Shown: positions 1-10,468, numbered from the stretch's first letter. The stretch: 35,531 nucleotides of DNA from UBA668 sp041918155 (GCA_041918155.1 JAYRWH010000019.1:1-35531), one strand, 5' to 3'. Notes: a model not told the origin generated them from the sequence alone. Program-made: numbers and translations.

Positions 1-1476
1 CGGCGTATAGCTGATGTCGCCGCGCCCGTCTTCCTTCTCGATGCCACCCACGCGGTGCGCCAGACCCGGCGTGCCCGGGATCGCCCACGGGCGGGCCAGC
101 GTGTCGGGGTCGCGCAGATACGGCCAGTACTCCTCGGTGCCATCTGGGTTGACATGGTTCTTCGCCGTCTGGAACGGCACGGAGATGTCGGGCAGGGTGG
201 CCGGATCGGGCAGCAGCCACGGCTCGGAGCCGTTGGCCAGGTAGCCGTCGCTCAGCAGGATCACCGGGGTTCGGTACTTGAGGGCGATGCGGCAGGCCTC
301 GATGGCGGCATCGAAGCAGTTCGCCGGGCTGTACGCGGCCACGATCGGCAGGGGCGCTTCACCGTGGCGGCCGTAGAGCGCGATGTTGAGGTCTGCCGCT
401 TCGGTCTTGGTGGGCATACCCGTGCTGGGGCCGCCACGCTGGACGTCGACGAGCACGAACGGCAGCTCGAGCGACACGGCCAGGCTGGTGGTCTCGCTCT
501 TCAGCGCCACACCCGGGCCCGAGGTGGTGGTGACACCGAGGTGGCCGGCGAACGAGGCGCCGAGCGCCATACCGGCGGCAGCGATCTCGTCCTCGGCCTG
601 CAGGGTGCGCACGCCGAAGTGCTTGTGCTTGCTGAGCTCGTGGAGGATGTCGCTGGCGGGCGTGATCGGGTAGCTGCCCAGGAACAGCGGCAGCTTGGCC
701 TGCTGGGCACCGGCGATGAGGCCCCACGCGAGGGCGGTGTTGCCGGTGATGTTGGTGTACTCACCGGCGGGCAGCTGGGCGGGCTTGACCTCGTAAGGGT
801 GATCGAACAGCTCGCTCGTCTCACCGAAGTTGAACCCGGCCTTGAGGGCGGCCAGGTTGGACTCCTTGACGAGATCCTTGAAGCGCGTGTTGATCCACTC
901 GAGGGTGGGCTCGATCGGGCGCGAGTACAGCCACGACACGAGGCCGAGCGCGAAGAAGTTCTTCGAGCGCTCCGCGTCGCGGGGCTTCACGCCGAGCGGT
1001 TCGGTGGCGGCCTGGGTGAGCGACGTCATCTTTACGAGCACGACGCGGTAGTTCGACAGCTCGTCGGTCTCCAGCGGGTTGTGGTCGTAGCCGGCTTTCT
1101 CGAGGTCGCGGCCCTCGAAGGCATCGCTGTTGATGATGAGCAGGCCACCCTGCTCGAGACGGTGCAGGTCGGCCTTGAGTGCAGCCGGGTTCATCGCGAC
1201 CAGCACGTTGGGCGAGTCGCCCGGCGTGGTGATGTCGTGATCCGAGATGTGCACCTGGAAGCTCGACACACCCATGACCGTGCCCGCTGGTGCGCGGATC
1301 TCGGCCGGGTAGTCGGGAAAGGTCGACAGGTCGTTGCCGAACAGGGCGCTCACCGACGTAAACCGGTCGCCCGTGAGCTGCATGCCGTCACCCGAATCAC
1401 CTGCGAAACGGACGACGACGTGGGAGAGCTGCTCCGGCTGCCGTTCGTTGTCGGTGCGAGACTGGGTGTCCGTCAT
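1..1476 (-). CDS. korA: 2-oxoacid:ferredoxin oxidoreductase alpha subunit (partial, 3' end outside window)
   Basis: This is the catalytic alpha subunit of a 2-oxoglutarate (or related 2-oxoacid):ferredoxin oxidoreductase, which oxidatively decarboxylates a 2-oxoacid to acyl-CoA and reduces ferredoxin. 492 codons are visible and the gene runs off the left edge; the family is usually about 600 residues or more. The N-terminus carries the gamma-type domain (VVVRFAGDSGDGMQLTGDR), followed by the pyruvate-ferredoxin oxidoreductase alpha domain, with SYPITPASDILHELSKHK and the AEDEIAAAGMALGASFAG block. That fused gamma-alpha layout is typical of KorA. The start ATG at 1476 is preceded by a strong AGGAGGTG ribosome site at 1481-1488. 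The beta subunit (korB) would be expected just outside the window. 2-oxoglutarate is the likeliest substrate, but this cannot be settled from sequence alone. Confidence 0.9.
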   Translation of the reverse strand, partial: MTDTQSRTDNERQPEQLSHVVVRFAGDSGDGMQLTGDRFTSVSALFGNDLSTFPDYPAEIRAPAGTVMGVSSFQVHISDHDITTPGDSPNVLVAMNPAALKADLHRLEQGGLLIINSDAFEGRDLEKAGYDHNPLETDELSNYRVVLVKMTSLTQAATEPLGVKPRDAERSKNFFALGLVSWLYSRPIEPTLEWINTRFKDLVKESNLAALKAGFNFGETSELFDHPYEVKPAQLPAGEYTNITGNTALAWGLIAGAQQAKLPLFLGSYPITPASDILHELSKHKHFGVRTLQAEDEIAAAGMALGASFAGHLGVTTTSGPGVALKSETTSLAVSLELPFVLVDVQRGGPSTGMPTKTEAADLNIALYGRHGEAPLPIVAAYSPANCFDAAIEACRIALKYRTPVILLSDGYLANGSEPWLLPDPATLPDISVPFQTAKNHVNPDGTEEYWPYLRDPDTLARPWAIPGTPGLAHRVGGIEKEDGRGDISYTP

Positions 1477-1525
1477 TGGCCACCTCCTAGAAAGGCCGAG
1501 CCCCATTGCTCGGCCGTCGGCAACG

Positions 1526-2386
1526 TTACCGGGTGGAGCGCATCGTCAGCGAGACACCGACGAGCGCGACGACCAGGCCGGCCAGGGCGAGCGGCCCCAC
1601 CGACTCGCCGAACAGGAGCGCCCCCTCGATCGTGCTGAGCGCGGGGGTGAGGAAGAACAGGCTGCTCACCTGCGCGGCGGCCTCGCGCTGCAGCAGCCAC
1701 AGCATGATGAGCACCGCCGCGATCGAAAGTACGCCGACAGCCCACGCGAGCGCGAACAGCGAGCGGGCCTTCACCGTGAAGCCCTCGTCGTCATGCACGA
1801 GCGCAGCGATCGCGAGCACGCTGGACGCGGCGAGGTACTGCATCGAGGTGCCCCACAGCAGTGGGGTCGAGCCACCCCGGCGGCGCTGCACGAGCGTGCC
1901 GGCACTCATCCCGAGCACGCTCACCGACGAGGCGAGCACCGCGCCGGCGGTGAGACCGGCAGAGCTGTCGAGGAAGTGGTCGATCACGACCGCGACCACG
2001 CCGGTGAAGCCGAGCGCGACACCGATCCACTGGATGCGCCGCAATCGCTCGGAGAGGGCGAAGCGGCCGACGACCGATGTCAGCACCGGGTGCAGGCCGG
2101 CGATGAGCGCGCTCACCCCCGAGGGCATGCCCCAGCTGATCGCGAGGAAAACACCGCCCAAGTAGAGGCTGTGGATGCCGAGGCCGGCCACCCCCGCCCA
2201 GCCCAACTGGGCCCGCCGGGGCCGCGGCGCGCCGCGGGCCGCGGCCACGACCGCGAGGACGGCGGACGCGATCGCGAGGCGGATCGCGAGGAACGTGAGC
2301 GGGCCGGCGTCCTCGGTGCCGTAACGGGCGACGACGAACCCTGTGCTCCAGAGCACCACGAACACCCATGGCGCAGCCCTCACCAT
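1526..2386 (-). CDS. EamA/DMT-family transporter
   Basis: This is a drug/metabolite-transporter superfamily membrane protein of 286 residues, about the usual length for ten-helix EamA proteins. It opens with a hydrophobic helix containing the family-typical VVLWSTGFVVARYG. Two EamA halves follow, with repeated hydrophobic stretches such as LAIRLAIASAVLAVVAAARG and the LHPVLTSVVGRFALSERL segment. The substrate is unknown; members export amino acids, nucleosides or other metabolites. I chose ATG 2386. A GTG at 2413 is in frame, but it lies inside a strong hairpin at 2401-2430 that probably ends the upstream ABC operon. The gene ends 49 bp before korA. Membership in the pyrimidine regulon upstream is possible but not shown. 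Confidence 0.85.
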   Translation of the reverse strand: MVRAAPWVFVVLWSTGFVVARYGTEDAGPLTFLAIRLAIASAVLAVVAAARGAPRPRRAQLGWAGVAGLGIHSLYLGGVFLAISWGMPSGVSALIAGLHPVLTSVVGRFALSERLRRIQWIGVALGFTGVVAVVIDHFLDSSAGLTAGAVLASSVSVLGMSAGTLVQRRRGGSTPLLWGTSMQYLAASSVLAIAALVHDDEGFTVKARSLFALAWAVGVLSIAAVLIMLWLLQREAAAQVSSLFFLTPALSTIEGALLFGESVGPLALAGLVVALVGVSLTMRSTR

Positions 2387-2400
2387 GGGCGCGACGCGAG

Positions 2401-2430
2401 AGGGGCGGGCCACCGCAGCGGCCCGCCCCT
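2401..2430 (-). terminator. Hairpin after the ABC transporter operon
   Basis: A perfect 11-bp inverted repeat (AGGGGCGGGCC at 2401-2411, GGCCCGCCCCT at 2420-2430) encloses an 8-nt loop. It lies 24 bp past the stop of the substrate-binding protein gene and just before the EamA gene, both on the minus strand. There is no clear T-run, which is common for high-GC terminators. Confidence 0.55.
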
Positions 2431-2454
2431 CATCGTCTGATGGGTACGGCCCGG

Positions 2455-3606
2455 TCAGGCGCCACCCTCGGTGAGGGTGACGGTGGCCGGTGCATAGCCC
2501 GCACCGTTGATGTCGACGCCGAGACCCTCGAGCAGCGCGTGCGCCGCGGTCACGATGTCGTTGGTGTAGGCCCCGTCATCAGGAGCCTTGGTGAGCACGG
2601 TGGTGCCCTCCAGGTTGCTGGTCTCCTGGGCGAGCTGCGCGGTGCGATCCCACGCGGCCGGCTGGATGAAGCCGACACCGTCGGTGGCCGGCCAGATGAG
2701 CTTGTTGATCTCGTTCATCTGCCAGGTCTGGTGGGTGAGGCCGAGCTGCGAACCCTTGCTCGTCACGAGCGAAGCGCACTCGTCGACGTTGTCGCGGCAG
2801 AAGGCCCAACCCTGGAGCGAGGCGGCGACGAACTTGATCGCCGTGTCCTTGTACGCAGCGTCGTCCGCGAGACGGGCGCCATCGGCCCAGATCGCGTCCT
2901 GCAGCATGCCGACGCCCTCGTCCTCGTACGAGATGACGTTGAAGTCGTCGGCCGTGTACAGCTCACCGGTCGCAGGGTTCTTGGCCTCGAGCACCTGTGC
3001 GTACTCGTTGTACGTCATCGCCTCAGCCGCGTCGATGTCGCCCTCGAGCAGGCCGACCATGTCGAACTGCTGGGCCACGTTCTCCACGTCGGCAGGATCG
3101 ATCCCGGCCTTGGTCATCGCCGCGAACACCTCGAACTCATTGCCGTAGCCCCAGTTGCCGACCTTCATACCGGCGAAGTCGGACGGGCTGGTGATGCCCT
3201 TGTCCTTGAAGCTCACCTGCAGAGTGCCCGAGCGCTGGAACACCTGCGCGATGTCGACGATGTTCGCCCCCGCTTCGCGGCTGGCGAGCGCCTTGGGCAC
3301 CCACGAGATGGCGAAGTCGGCGTCGCCGTTGGCCAGGACGGTCTGCGGCACGATGTCGACCGCACCCTCGAGGATGGTGACGTCGAGGCACTGGGCCGCG
3401 TAGTAACCCTTCTCGATGGCGGCGTAATAGCCGGCGAACTGAGCCTGGGTGACCCACTGCAGCTGCAGCTTGACCGGCGTGGTCTCCGCGCACGCGGGAG
3501 CCGTCGTGTCGCTGCCACCCTCGCTCTTCTTGTCATCGCCGCAAGCGGCGAACAGTGACACCGCAGCGATGACCGCTACAACGCCCTTGATCCGTTGCTT
3601 CCTCAT
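2455..3606 (-). CDS. ABC transporter substrate-binding lipoprotein, NMT1/THI5-like
   Basis: This is the extracytoplasmic binding protein of the importer encoded by the three upstream genes. ATG 3606 gives 383 residues with a lipoprotein signal peptide: charged start MRKQRIKG, hydrophobic core, and lipobox LFAAC with Cys22 as the lipid-modified residue. A Ser/Thr/Asp-rich linker follows. The mature protein begins with VKLQLQWVTQAQFAGYYAA, the signature of the NMT1/THI5 type that binds thiamine-pyrimidine precursors, riboflavin, nitrate or sulfonates. The ribosome site GGAGGG lies just upstream. The reading frame stays open farther upstream, but that extension lacks a signal peptide and overlaps the permease gene. 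Given the neighbouring dihydropyrimidinase and ureidopropionase genes, I infer a pyrimidine, dihydropyrimidine or hydantoin ligand. No TPP riboswitch is evident upstream. Confidence 0.88.
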   Translation of the reverse strand: MRKQRIKGVVAVIAAVSLFAACGDDKKSEGGSDTTAPACAETTPVKLQLQWVTQAQFAGYYAAIEKGYYAAQCLDVTILEGAVDIVPQTVLANGDADFAISWVPKALASREAGANIVDIAQVFQRSGTLQVSFKDKGITSPSDFAGMKVGNWGYGNEFEVFAAMTKAGIDPADVENVAQQFDMVGLLEGDIDAAEAMTYNEYAQVLEAKNPATGELYTADDFNVISYEDEGVGMLQDAIWADGARLADDAAYKDTAIKFVAASLQGWAFCRDNVDECASLVTSKGSQLGLTHQTWQMNEINKLIWPATDGVGFIQPAAWDRTAQLAQETSNLEGTTVLTKAPDDGAYTNDIVTAAHALLEGLGVDINGAGYAPATVTLTEGGA

Positions 3607-3667
3607 GTGTTGTTTCCCTCCCCCGACCGGACACCCGTCCGGCAGGCTGTGTGCGACGGGACGACTC

Positions 3668-4459
3668 TCACGAGCCGGCCCGATTGCGATTTGCGCGGCC
3701 ACCCGGTGTGGCGAGCCGCTCCAAGGTGATCGAGATGATGTAGAACCCCAGACCGAGCAGGCAGGCGCCGAACACATAGGCCCAGCCGGCAGCGTTCTTG
3801 GAGTTGGCGATGTTGCTGCTGATGCGGTTGCCGAGGCCGTTCTGCGCCCCGCCGAAGTACTCCGACACGTATGCGTAGATCACCGAGAGCGGGGCCGCAA
3901 TACGCAACGCAGTGAACAGGAACGGCACTGCGTTGGGCACCCTCACCTTGCGCATGATCTGCCATCCGCTGGCGGCATAGCTGCGCATCAGTTCGGCATG
4001 CACCGGCAGCACCTGGCGCAACCCCTTCGACACGTTCACGAGCACGACGAAGAACACCACGAGCGTCACCATCAGCCGCCGCGGCACTTCGCTGGTGGTG
4101 GAGAACATGTTGTTGAACACCGAGACCAGCACGAATGCGGGGATCGCGTTGATCGCGATCGACATCGGCATCACCAACTCGTCGAGCACCCGCCACCGGC
4201 TGAGGATGAACGCCACGGCCACGCCGGCGATGGTGCCCAAGAGCATGCCGATCGCAGCATTGGTGCCGGTGACTCTCATTGCCTCCCAGATGTTCTCCCA
4301 ATTGTGGATGAACTTCGAGAAGATGTCGGAAGGGGCCACGAGGAAATAGGGCTGCAGGTCGAAGCCGCGTACCACCGCTTGCCACAACCCGACGAGCAAC
4401 GCGCCGAGGAGGGCGGGCGGCCACAACGAGCGCAGCACGGCAGCGGCCCGATCGTTCAC
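3668..4459 (-). CDS. ABC transporter permease (SsuC/TauC type)
   Basis: This is an inner-membrane permease of a binding-protein-dependent importer, 263 residues with about six hydrophobic segments. The ATPase-contacting EAA loop is visible around ELMRSYAASGWQIMRKVRVP. The GTG start at 4459 overlaps the stop of the ATPase gene in a GTGA junction, so the two are probably translationally coupled. The lipoprotein gene starts 61 bp downstream. The closest named families are permeases of nitrate/sulfonate/taurine and pyrimidine-precursor importers. It probably pairs with the second permease encoded upstream as a heterodimeric channel. Confidence 0.88.
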   Translation of the reverse strand: MNDRAAAVLRSLWPPALLGALLVGLWQAVVRGFDLQPYFLVAPSDIFSKFIHNWENIWEAMRVTGTNAAIGMLLGTIAGVAVAFILSRWRVLDELVMPMSIAINAIPAFVLVSVFNNMFSTTSEVPRRLMVTLVVFFVVLVNVSKGLRQVLPVHAELMRSYAASGWQIMRKVRVPNAVPFLFTALRIAAPLSVIYAYVSEYFGGAQNGLGNRISSNIANSKNAAGWAYVFGACLLGLGFYIISITLERLATPGGRANRNRAGS

Positions 4460-5256
4460 CGGTCTTCGATCCCCCGCGCACCGACCGAGTACTCGGCCCC
4501 GCGCAGCGCTTCGCGCACCTCGGTGATCTTGGCGAAGAACTCAGCGGCTTCGCGGGTGTCGTCGGTGCGGCTCGCTCCGAGCGGCACGTCGATGATGTCG
4601 GTGACCCGCCCGGGGCGAGGCGACATCACGACCACGCGGGTGGAGAGGTACACGGCCTCGGGAATCGAGTGGGTGACGAACACGACCGTCGTGCCGGTTT
4701 CCGCACAGATCCGCAACAGCTCCGCCTGCATGTGCTCGCGTGTCATCTCATCGAGCGCACCGAACGGCTCGTCCATCAGCAACAGAGGCGGGTGGGCGGC
4801 GAGGGCGCGGGCGATGGCGATGCGTTGCTGCATGCCGCCCGACAACTGCCACGGGTAGTGGTGGGCGAAGTCGCCGAGCTTCACCAGCGCGAGCATCTCG
4901 AGCGCGCGAGCACGCCGCTTGGAGCGATCCCAGCCCTTCAGCTCGAGCGGCAACTCGATGTTCTTCACGACCGAGCGCCACTCGAACAGGCCGGCCTGCT
5001 GGAACGCCATGCCGTAGTCCTGCTCGAGACGCGCCTGCTTGGCCGGCTTGCCGTTCACGGTGATCGTGCCCTCGGTGGGCTCGGTGAGGTGGGCGATCAG
5101 GCGTAGGAGTGTGCTCTTGCCGCAACCCGAGGGCCCGATCAGGGACACGAACTCACCGGGCTCGATCGTGAGATCGATCCCCACGAGCGCGTCGACTTGC
5201 GCCGACTTGCCTGCGTTGAACACCTTGCCCACGCCGTTGACGACTACTGCACTCAT
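4456..5256 (-). CDS. ABC transporter ATP-binding protein
   Basis: This is the cytoplasmic ATPase that powers the importer, 266 residues. Walker A is GPSGCGKST at residues 41-49, the Q-loop is near AFQQAGLFEW, the signature LSGGMQQ spans 138-144, and Walker B is LLLMDEPFGALD near 158-168. The H-loop follows in VFVTHSIPEA. The pattern matches the SsuB/TauB/ThiZ group. ATG 5256 starts 16 bp after the stop of the upstream permease gene, and the 3' end overlaps the next permease by 4 bp, so all are in one operon. Confidence 0.92.
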   Translation of the reverse strand: MSAVVVNGVGKVFNAGKSAQVDALVGIDLTIEPGEFVSLIGPSGCGKSTLLRLIAHLTEPTEGTITVNGKPAKQARLEQDYGMAFQQAGLFEWRSVVKNIELPLELKGWDRSKRRARALEMLALVKLGDFAHHYPWQLSGGMQQRIAIARALAAHPPLLLMDEPFGALDEMTREHMQAELLRICAETGTTVVFVTHSIPEAVYLSTRVVVMSPRPGRVTDIIDVPLGASRTDDTREAAEFFAKITEVREALRGAEYSVGARGIEDR

Positions 5257-5272
5257 GCGCCTACCGCCGTTC

Positions 5273-6205
5273 TCACGCCTCTACCTCTTTCGGTCGATTC
5301 CTCATCAACACCATGTCGGCGAGCGCCACGAGACCGGCCATCACGAGACCCAGGAAGGCGGCGCCGATCACGGCGGTGTAGACGATGGCCGGGTCGCTGG
5401 TGGTGGCCCGTGCGAACTCGATGACCAAGCGCCCGATGCCGCCGCGCAGGCCGGTGGAGATCTCCGACACCACGACGCCGATCACGGCGCCGGCGGCACC
5501 CAACTTCAACGCCGGCACGAGGTAGGGCACGGCTGCCGGGAAGCGCAGCGTGAACAGAGTGCGGTGCCACGGCGCGGCCAGGCTCTCCATCAGCTCGAGC
5601 GACTCGGCCGACGGCGACTGCAGGCCACGCAGCGCACCCACCGCGATGGGGAAGAACGACAAGAACGCGCCGAGCACCACTGACGACATCCAGCGCGGCC
5701 ACTCGCTGCCGAACAGGCTGAGCTGGCCACCCCACCCTGCCACCAAGGGCGCCAGAGCAATGAGCGGCACGGTCTGGGAGATGACGAGGTACGGCAGCAC
5801 CGCTCGCTCGGCGAACCCGAAGCGGGTCATCAGCACGGCCAGCAGCAGGCCCACCACCAGCCCGATACCGAAGCCGAGCAGCACGAGCCGCAGTGAGAAC
5901 CACACCCCCTTGAGCACCACATCCAGCACGGTCTCGTCAGAGGCCCGGTTGATCGGATCGCCGAAGCGGCTGAGCATCTCACTGACGTGGGGCATCACGC
6001 GGTCCTTGGCGCGGGGCAGGATCTTCCATCCGAGGACCTTTCCACCGTCTTGGGGCCCCCACTTCTTGTAGGCCTCCCACGCCGCGGCCACGACCGCCAT
6101 CGAGAGCACGAACATCGCCGTGCGCCGCGCTCGACGCCACAGGCTGCGCCGGGGCGCGCCCACGATCGAGGCCGGGGATGGATCGGGCACGGCGACGGCG
6201 GTCAT
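5273..6205 (-). CDS. ABC transporter permease (second subunit)
   Basis: This is a binding-protein-dependent transport permease of 310 residues from ATG 6205. A short cytoplasmic N-terminus with an RRSLWRRARRTAMF basic stretch leads into the first membrane helix. Further helices follow, including VLLGFGIGLVVGLLLAVLM, and the EAA loop reads ELMESLAAPWHRTLFTLRFP. It differs enough from the first permease to suggest a heterodimeric pore. The frame is open up to 6379, but that extension is Ser/Arg-rich, overlaps the oxidoreductase gene and lacks similarity. A possible -10 (TAGAGT) lies at 6217-6222 on the minus strand, so the transporter genes may have their own promoter in addition to read-through. 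Confidence 0.88.
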   Translation of the reverse strand: MTAVAVPDPSPASIVGAPRRSLWRRARRTAMFVLSMAVVAAAWEAYKKWGPQDGGKVLGWKILPRAKDRVMPHVSEMLSRFGDPINRASDETVLDVVLKGVWFSLRLVLLGFGIGLVVGLLLAVLMTRFGFAERAVLPYLVISQTVPLIALAPLVAGWGGQLSLFGSEWPRWMSSVVLGAFLSFFPIAVGALRGLQSPSAESLELMESLAAPWHRTLFTLRFPAAVPYLVPALKLGAAGAVIGVVVSEISTGLRGGIGRLVIEFARATTSDPAIVYTAVIGAAFLGLVMAGLVALADMVLMRNRPKEVEA

Positions 6206-6266
6206 GGCAACGCGTGACTCTAGAGGCCCGCTGTGACGCCGTCGGTCGCCAGGTGTGAACGGACCG

Positions 6267-7295
6267 TCACGAAGTTGCCCGCACGTGCTCGGCGATTGCG
6301 GGCATGACCTTCTCGCCGTACGCCTGGAGGGTGTGGTCCTTGTCATCGTGCTGCAGGTAGATCGCGAACTGATCGACACCGAGGTCTTTCAGCTGATGCA
6401 TCCGCTCGATATGGGTTTCCACCGGGCCGACCACGCAGAAGCGATCGACGATCTCGTCGGGCACGAACGTCGTGTGGCTGTTGCCGGCCTGACCGTGCTC
6501 GTTGTAGTCGTAGCCCTGGCGGTTCTTGATGTAGTCGGTGAGCGCCTTGGGCACCGGTGCGTCGTCGCCGTAGCGGGCGACGATGTCGGCCACATGGTTG
6601 CCGACCATCCCGCCGAACCAGCGGCATTGCTCGCGGCCGTGGGCCAGGCCGGCGGCGGTGCCGTCAGTGACGTACGCGGGCGCGGCGACACAGATCGTGA
6701 TCGAGTCCGGATTGCGGCCGGCAGCCTTCGCCGCCGACTTCACTGCGTTGATCGTCCACTCGGCGATCGACAGGTCGGCGAGCTGAAGGATGAAGCCGTC
6801 GCCGACTTCACCTGTGAGCGCGAGCGCTTTGGGACCGTAGGCGGCGATCCACAGCTCGAGTTCGCTCTTACCGGCCCAGGGCAGGCGCAGCTGATTGCCC
6901 TTGTACTCGACGGCGCGACCGTTGGCCAGTTCGCGGATGACGTGCACACTGTCGCGCAGGGTGGCCAGCGTCGTGGGCGCCCCGTTCGTGACCCGCACCG
7001 CCGAGTCGCCGCGACCGATGCCGCAGACCGTGCGGTTGCCGTACATCTCGTTCAGCGTCGCGTAGAGGCTGGCGGTGACGGTCCAGTCGCGCGTGGCCGG
7101 GTTGGTCACCATCGGGCCGATCTTCACATTGCGCGTCTCTGCCAGGATCTGGCAGTAGATCACATACGGCTCCTGCCACAGGATGTGGCTGTCGAACGTC
7201 CACACATAATCGAACCCGTACGACTCGGCCCGCTTGGCCAGGTCGATGACCCGCCTCGACGGCGGCGTGGTCTGCAGTACCACCCCTAGATCCAT
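6267..7295 (-). CDS. Luciferase-like (LLM) flavin/F420-dependent oxidoreductase, TIGR03842-like
   Basis: This 342-residue LLM-superfamily TIM-barrel enzyme begins MDLGVVLQTTPPSRRV and contains YGFDYVWTFDSHILWQEP and VCGIGRGDSAVR, which I associate with the TIGR03842 group related to methylene-tetrahydromethanopterin reductase. Such enzymes use F420 or FMN. The exact reaction of this group is not established as far as I know. A purine-rich GGGGGG run precedes ATG 7295. The gene lies between the importer genes and the dehydrogenase/dihydropyrimidinase genes, on the same strand. Context suggests a redox step on the imported pyrimidine-like ring, either reduction of C5=C6 or an oxygenation as in RutA, which is also an LLM enzyme. 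That role is inference. Confidence 0.82.
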   Translation of the reverse strand: MDLGVVLQTTPPSRRVIDLAKRAESYGFDYVWTFDSHILWQEPYVIYCQILAETRNVKIGPMVTNPATRDWTVTASLYATLNEMYGNRTVCGIGRGDSAVRVTNGAPTTLATLRDSVHVIRELANGRAVEYKGNQLRLPWAGKSELELWIAAYGPKALALTGEVGDGFILQLADLSIAEWTINAVKSAAKAAGRNPDSITICVAAPAYVTDGTAAGLAHGREQCRWFGGMVGNHVADIVARYGDDAPVPKALTDYIKNRQGYDYNEHGQAGNSHTTFVPDEIVDRFCVVGPVETHIERMHQLKDLGVDQFAIYLQHDDKDHTLQAYGEKVMPAIAEHVRATS

Positions 7296-7338
7296 GGTGT
7301 CCCCCCGTGTTCAGTCATTTCGGCGTCTCGGTGTCGGC

Positions 7339-8823
<1,485 letters not shown>

Positions 8824-8915
8824 ATTGAGAGAGATTCCTTTGATTGAGCGAACGAGCAGTACTTGTGGGGGCGATCCACCGGCGAGGAGGGCCGGGGTTC
8901 GATGAGGAGACGATA

Positions 8916-8939
8916 GGTCGGCGATCGGTTCCGCCGACC
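8916..8939 (-). terminator. Hairpin between dihydropyrimidinase and mmsA genes
   Basis: A perfect 8-bp inverted repeat, GGTCGGCG at 8916-8923 and CGCCGACC at 8932-8939, has an 8-nt loop. It lies in the 160-bp gap downstream of the dihydropyrimidinase stop. It may attenuate or end that transcript, which would mean mmsA has its own promoter. The rest of the gap shows no gene. Confidence 0.4.
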
Positions 8940-8983
8940 GTGTCGACGAACGAACGCCGGCCCAGCCGAGCGGGACCGAACAG

Positions 8984-10426
8984 CTAGACCAAGTACTGCG
9001 AGAGGCCGCGCTTGATGTACTTGCCGTGGCCCTTGCGACCCACGTACTGGTCGTTCTCCACGACCACGGTGCCGCGGGAGATGACCGTGTCGACCTTGCC
9101 GTCGATCACATAGCCCTCCCACGCGCTGTAGTCCATGTTCATGTGGTGCTTGTCGTTGATGCCGATCTTGGTCTGCTTGTTCGGATCCCAGACGACGACG
9201 TCGGCATCGGCCCCCGGGGCGATGACGCCCTTGTCGGGGTACATGCCGAACATGCGCGCCGGAGTGGTGCAACACGTCTCGACCCACCGCTCGAGCGTCA
9301 GCTCACCGGCCACGACACCTTGGTACAGCAGTTCCATGCGGTGTTCGACGCTGCCGATGCCGTTGGGGATCGCCGAGAAGTTGCCGAGACCGAGTTCCTT
9401 CTGGTCCTTCATGCAGAACGGGCAGTGGTCGGTGGAGACGATCGCCAACTCGTTCATCCGCAGGCCCTTCCACAGGTCGCCCTGGTGGCCATGGCCCATC
9501 TGGCCGATGTAGTGCGGATCATGGTCACGGCTGCGCACGGGTGTACTGCAGACCCACTTGGCACCCTCGAAGCCGGGCTTGGCCAGCGTCTCCTCCAGCG
9601 TGAGGTAGAGGTACTGGGGGCAGGTCTCGGCGAACACGTTGCGGCCGTGGTGGCGAGCGGCGGCGATCTCGTTGAGCGCGTCGCCGGCCGACATGTGCAC
9701 CACGTACAGCGGCACATTGCCGGCGATCTGGCTGAGGATGATCGCGCGATGGGTGGCCTCGGCCTCGAGCGGCGACGGGCGGGTGTAGCTGTGGTACTTG
9801 GGGTCGGTCTCGCCGCGGGCGAGGGCCTGCTGCACGAGCACGTCGATGGCGATGCCGTTCTCGGCGTGCATCATGATCATCGCCCCGCAGTCGGCCGCGG
9901 TCTGCATCGCTTTCAGGATCTGACCGTCGTCGCTGTAGAACACGCCGGGGTAGGCCATGAACAGCTTGAAGCTGCTGATGCCCTCGTGCTCGACGAGGTA
10001 CTTCATCGCCTTCAGCGACTCGTCGTCGACACCACCGATGATCTGGTGGAACGCGTAGTCGATGGCGCACTGGCCGTCGGCCTTGCGGTGCCACTCGGCC
10101 AAGCCCGAGTGCACGTCCTCGCCGTACCGCTGCACGGCCATGTCGATGATCGTGGTGGTGCCTCCCCACGCGGCTGCCCGTGAGCCGGTCTCGAACGTGT
10201 CACTCGCGAACGTGCCGCCGAAGGGCAGCTCCATGTGGGTGTGCACGTCGATGCCGCCGGGGATGACGTACTTGCCCGCGGCGTCGATCACGCGGTCGAT
10301 ACCCTCCTCGGTGAAGTAGCCGGGCGCGGCGAGCGCCTTGATCTTCTCACCGTCGAGCAAGACGTCCTGGGCGATCACCCCCGTTGTGCTGATGACCTTG
10401 CCGTTCTTGATGAGCGTCATTGTCAT
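8984..10426 (-). CDS. hydA: Dihydropyrimidinase / D-hydantoinase
   Basis: This cyclic amidohydrolase opens dihydrouracil, dihydrothymine or hydantoins to N-carbamoyl amino acids. It has 480 residues from ATG 10426, a normal length. The binuclear metal site is complete: DVHTHME (His62, His64), the carboxylated lysine in SSFKLFMAYPG (Lys154), HAENG (His187), VVHMSAG (His244) and STDHCPF (Asp333). These motifs, plus the EAEATHRAI segment, place it with dihydropyrimidinases rather than dihydroorotases or allantoinases. An ATG at 10420 and a TTG at 10438 are alternative starts; a GGGAATT purine stretch favours 10426. The gene lies 42 bp downstream of the ureidopropionase gene, so the two catalyse consecutive steps. 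Confidence 0.93.
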   Translation of the reverse strand: MTMTLIKNGKVISTTGVIAQDVLLDGEKIKALAAPGYFTEEGIDRVIDAAGKYVIPGGIDVHTHMELPFGGTFASDTFETGSRAAAWGGTTTIIDMAVQRYGEDVHSGLAEWHRKADGQCAIDYAFHQIIGGVDDESLKAMKYLVEHEGISSFKLFMAYPGVFYSDDGQILKAMQTAADCGAMIMMHAENGIAIDVLVQQALARGETDPKYHSYTRPSPLEAEATHRAIILSQIAGNVPLYVVHMSAGDALNEIAAARHHGRNVFAETCPQYLYLTLEETLAKPGFEGAKWVCSTPVRSRDHDPHYIGQMGHGHQGDLWKGLRMNELAIVSTDHCPFCMKDQKELGLGNFSAIPNGIGSVEHRMELLYQGVVAGELTLERWVETCCTTPARMFGMYPDKGVIAPGADADVVVWDPNKQTKIGINDKHHMNMDYSAWEGYVIDGKVDTVISRGTVVVENDQYVGRKGHGKYIKRGLSQYLV

Positions 10427-10468
10427 GTGAATTCCCAACTGTGTGAGTGCCCGACTGAGTGAAGGTTT

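Noticed and set aside
55..1638. Long plus-strand open frame of over 500 codons
   Set aside because: It is antisense to korA; composition is Arg/Gly/Val-rich and repeats no family motif. It is an artefact of high GC in the third codon position.
3607..3667. Riboswitch (for example TPP) ahead of the NMT1-like lipoprotein gene
   Set aside because: The gap is only 61 bp and holds none of the conserved TPP-element blocks; only a ribosome site is seen.
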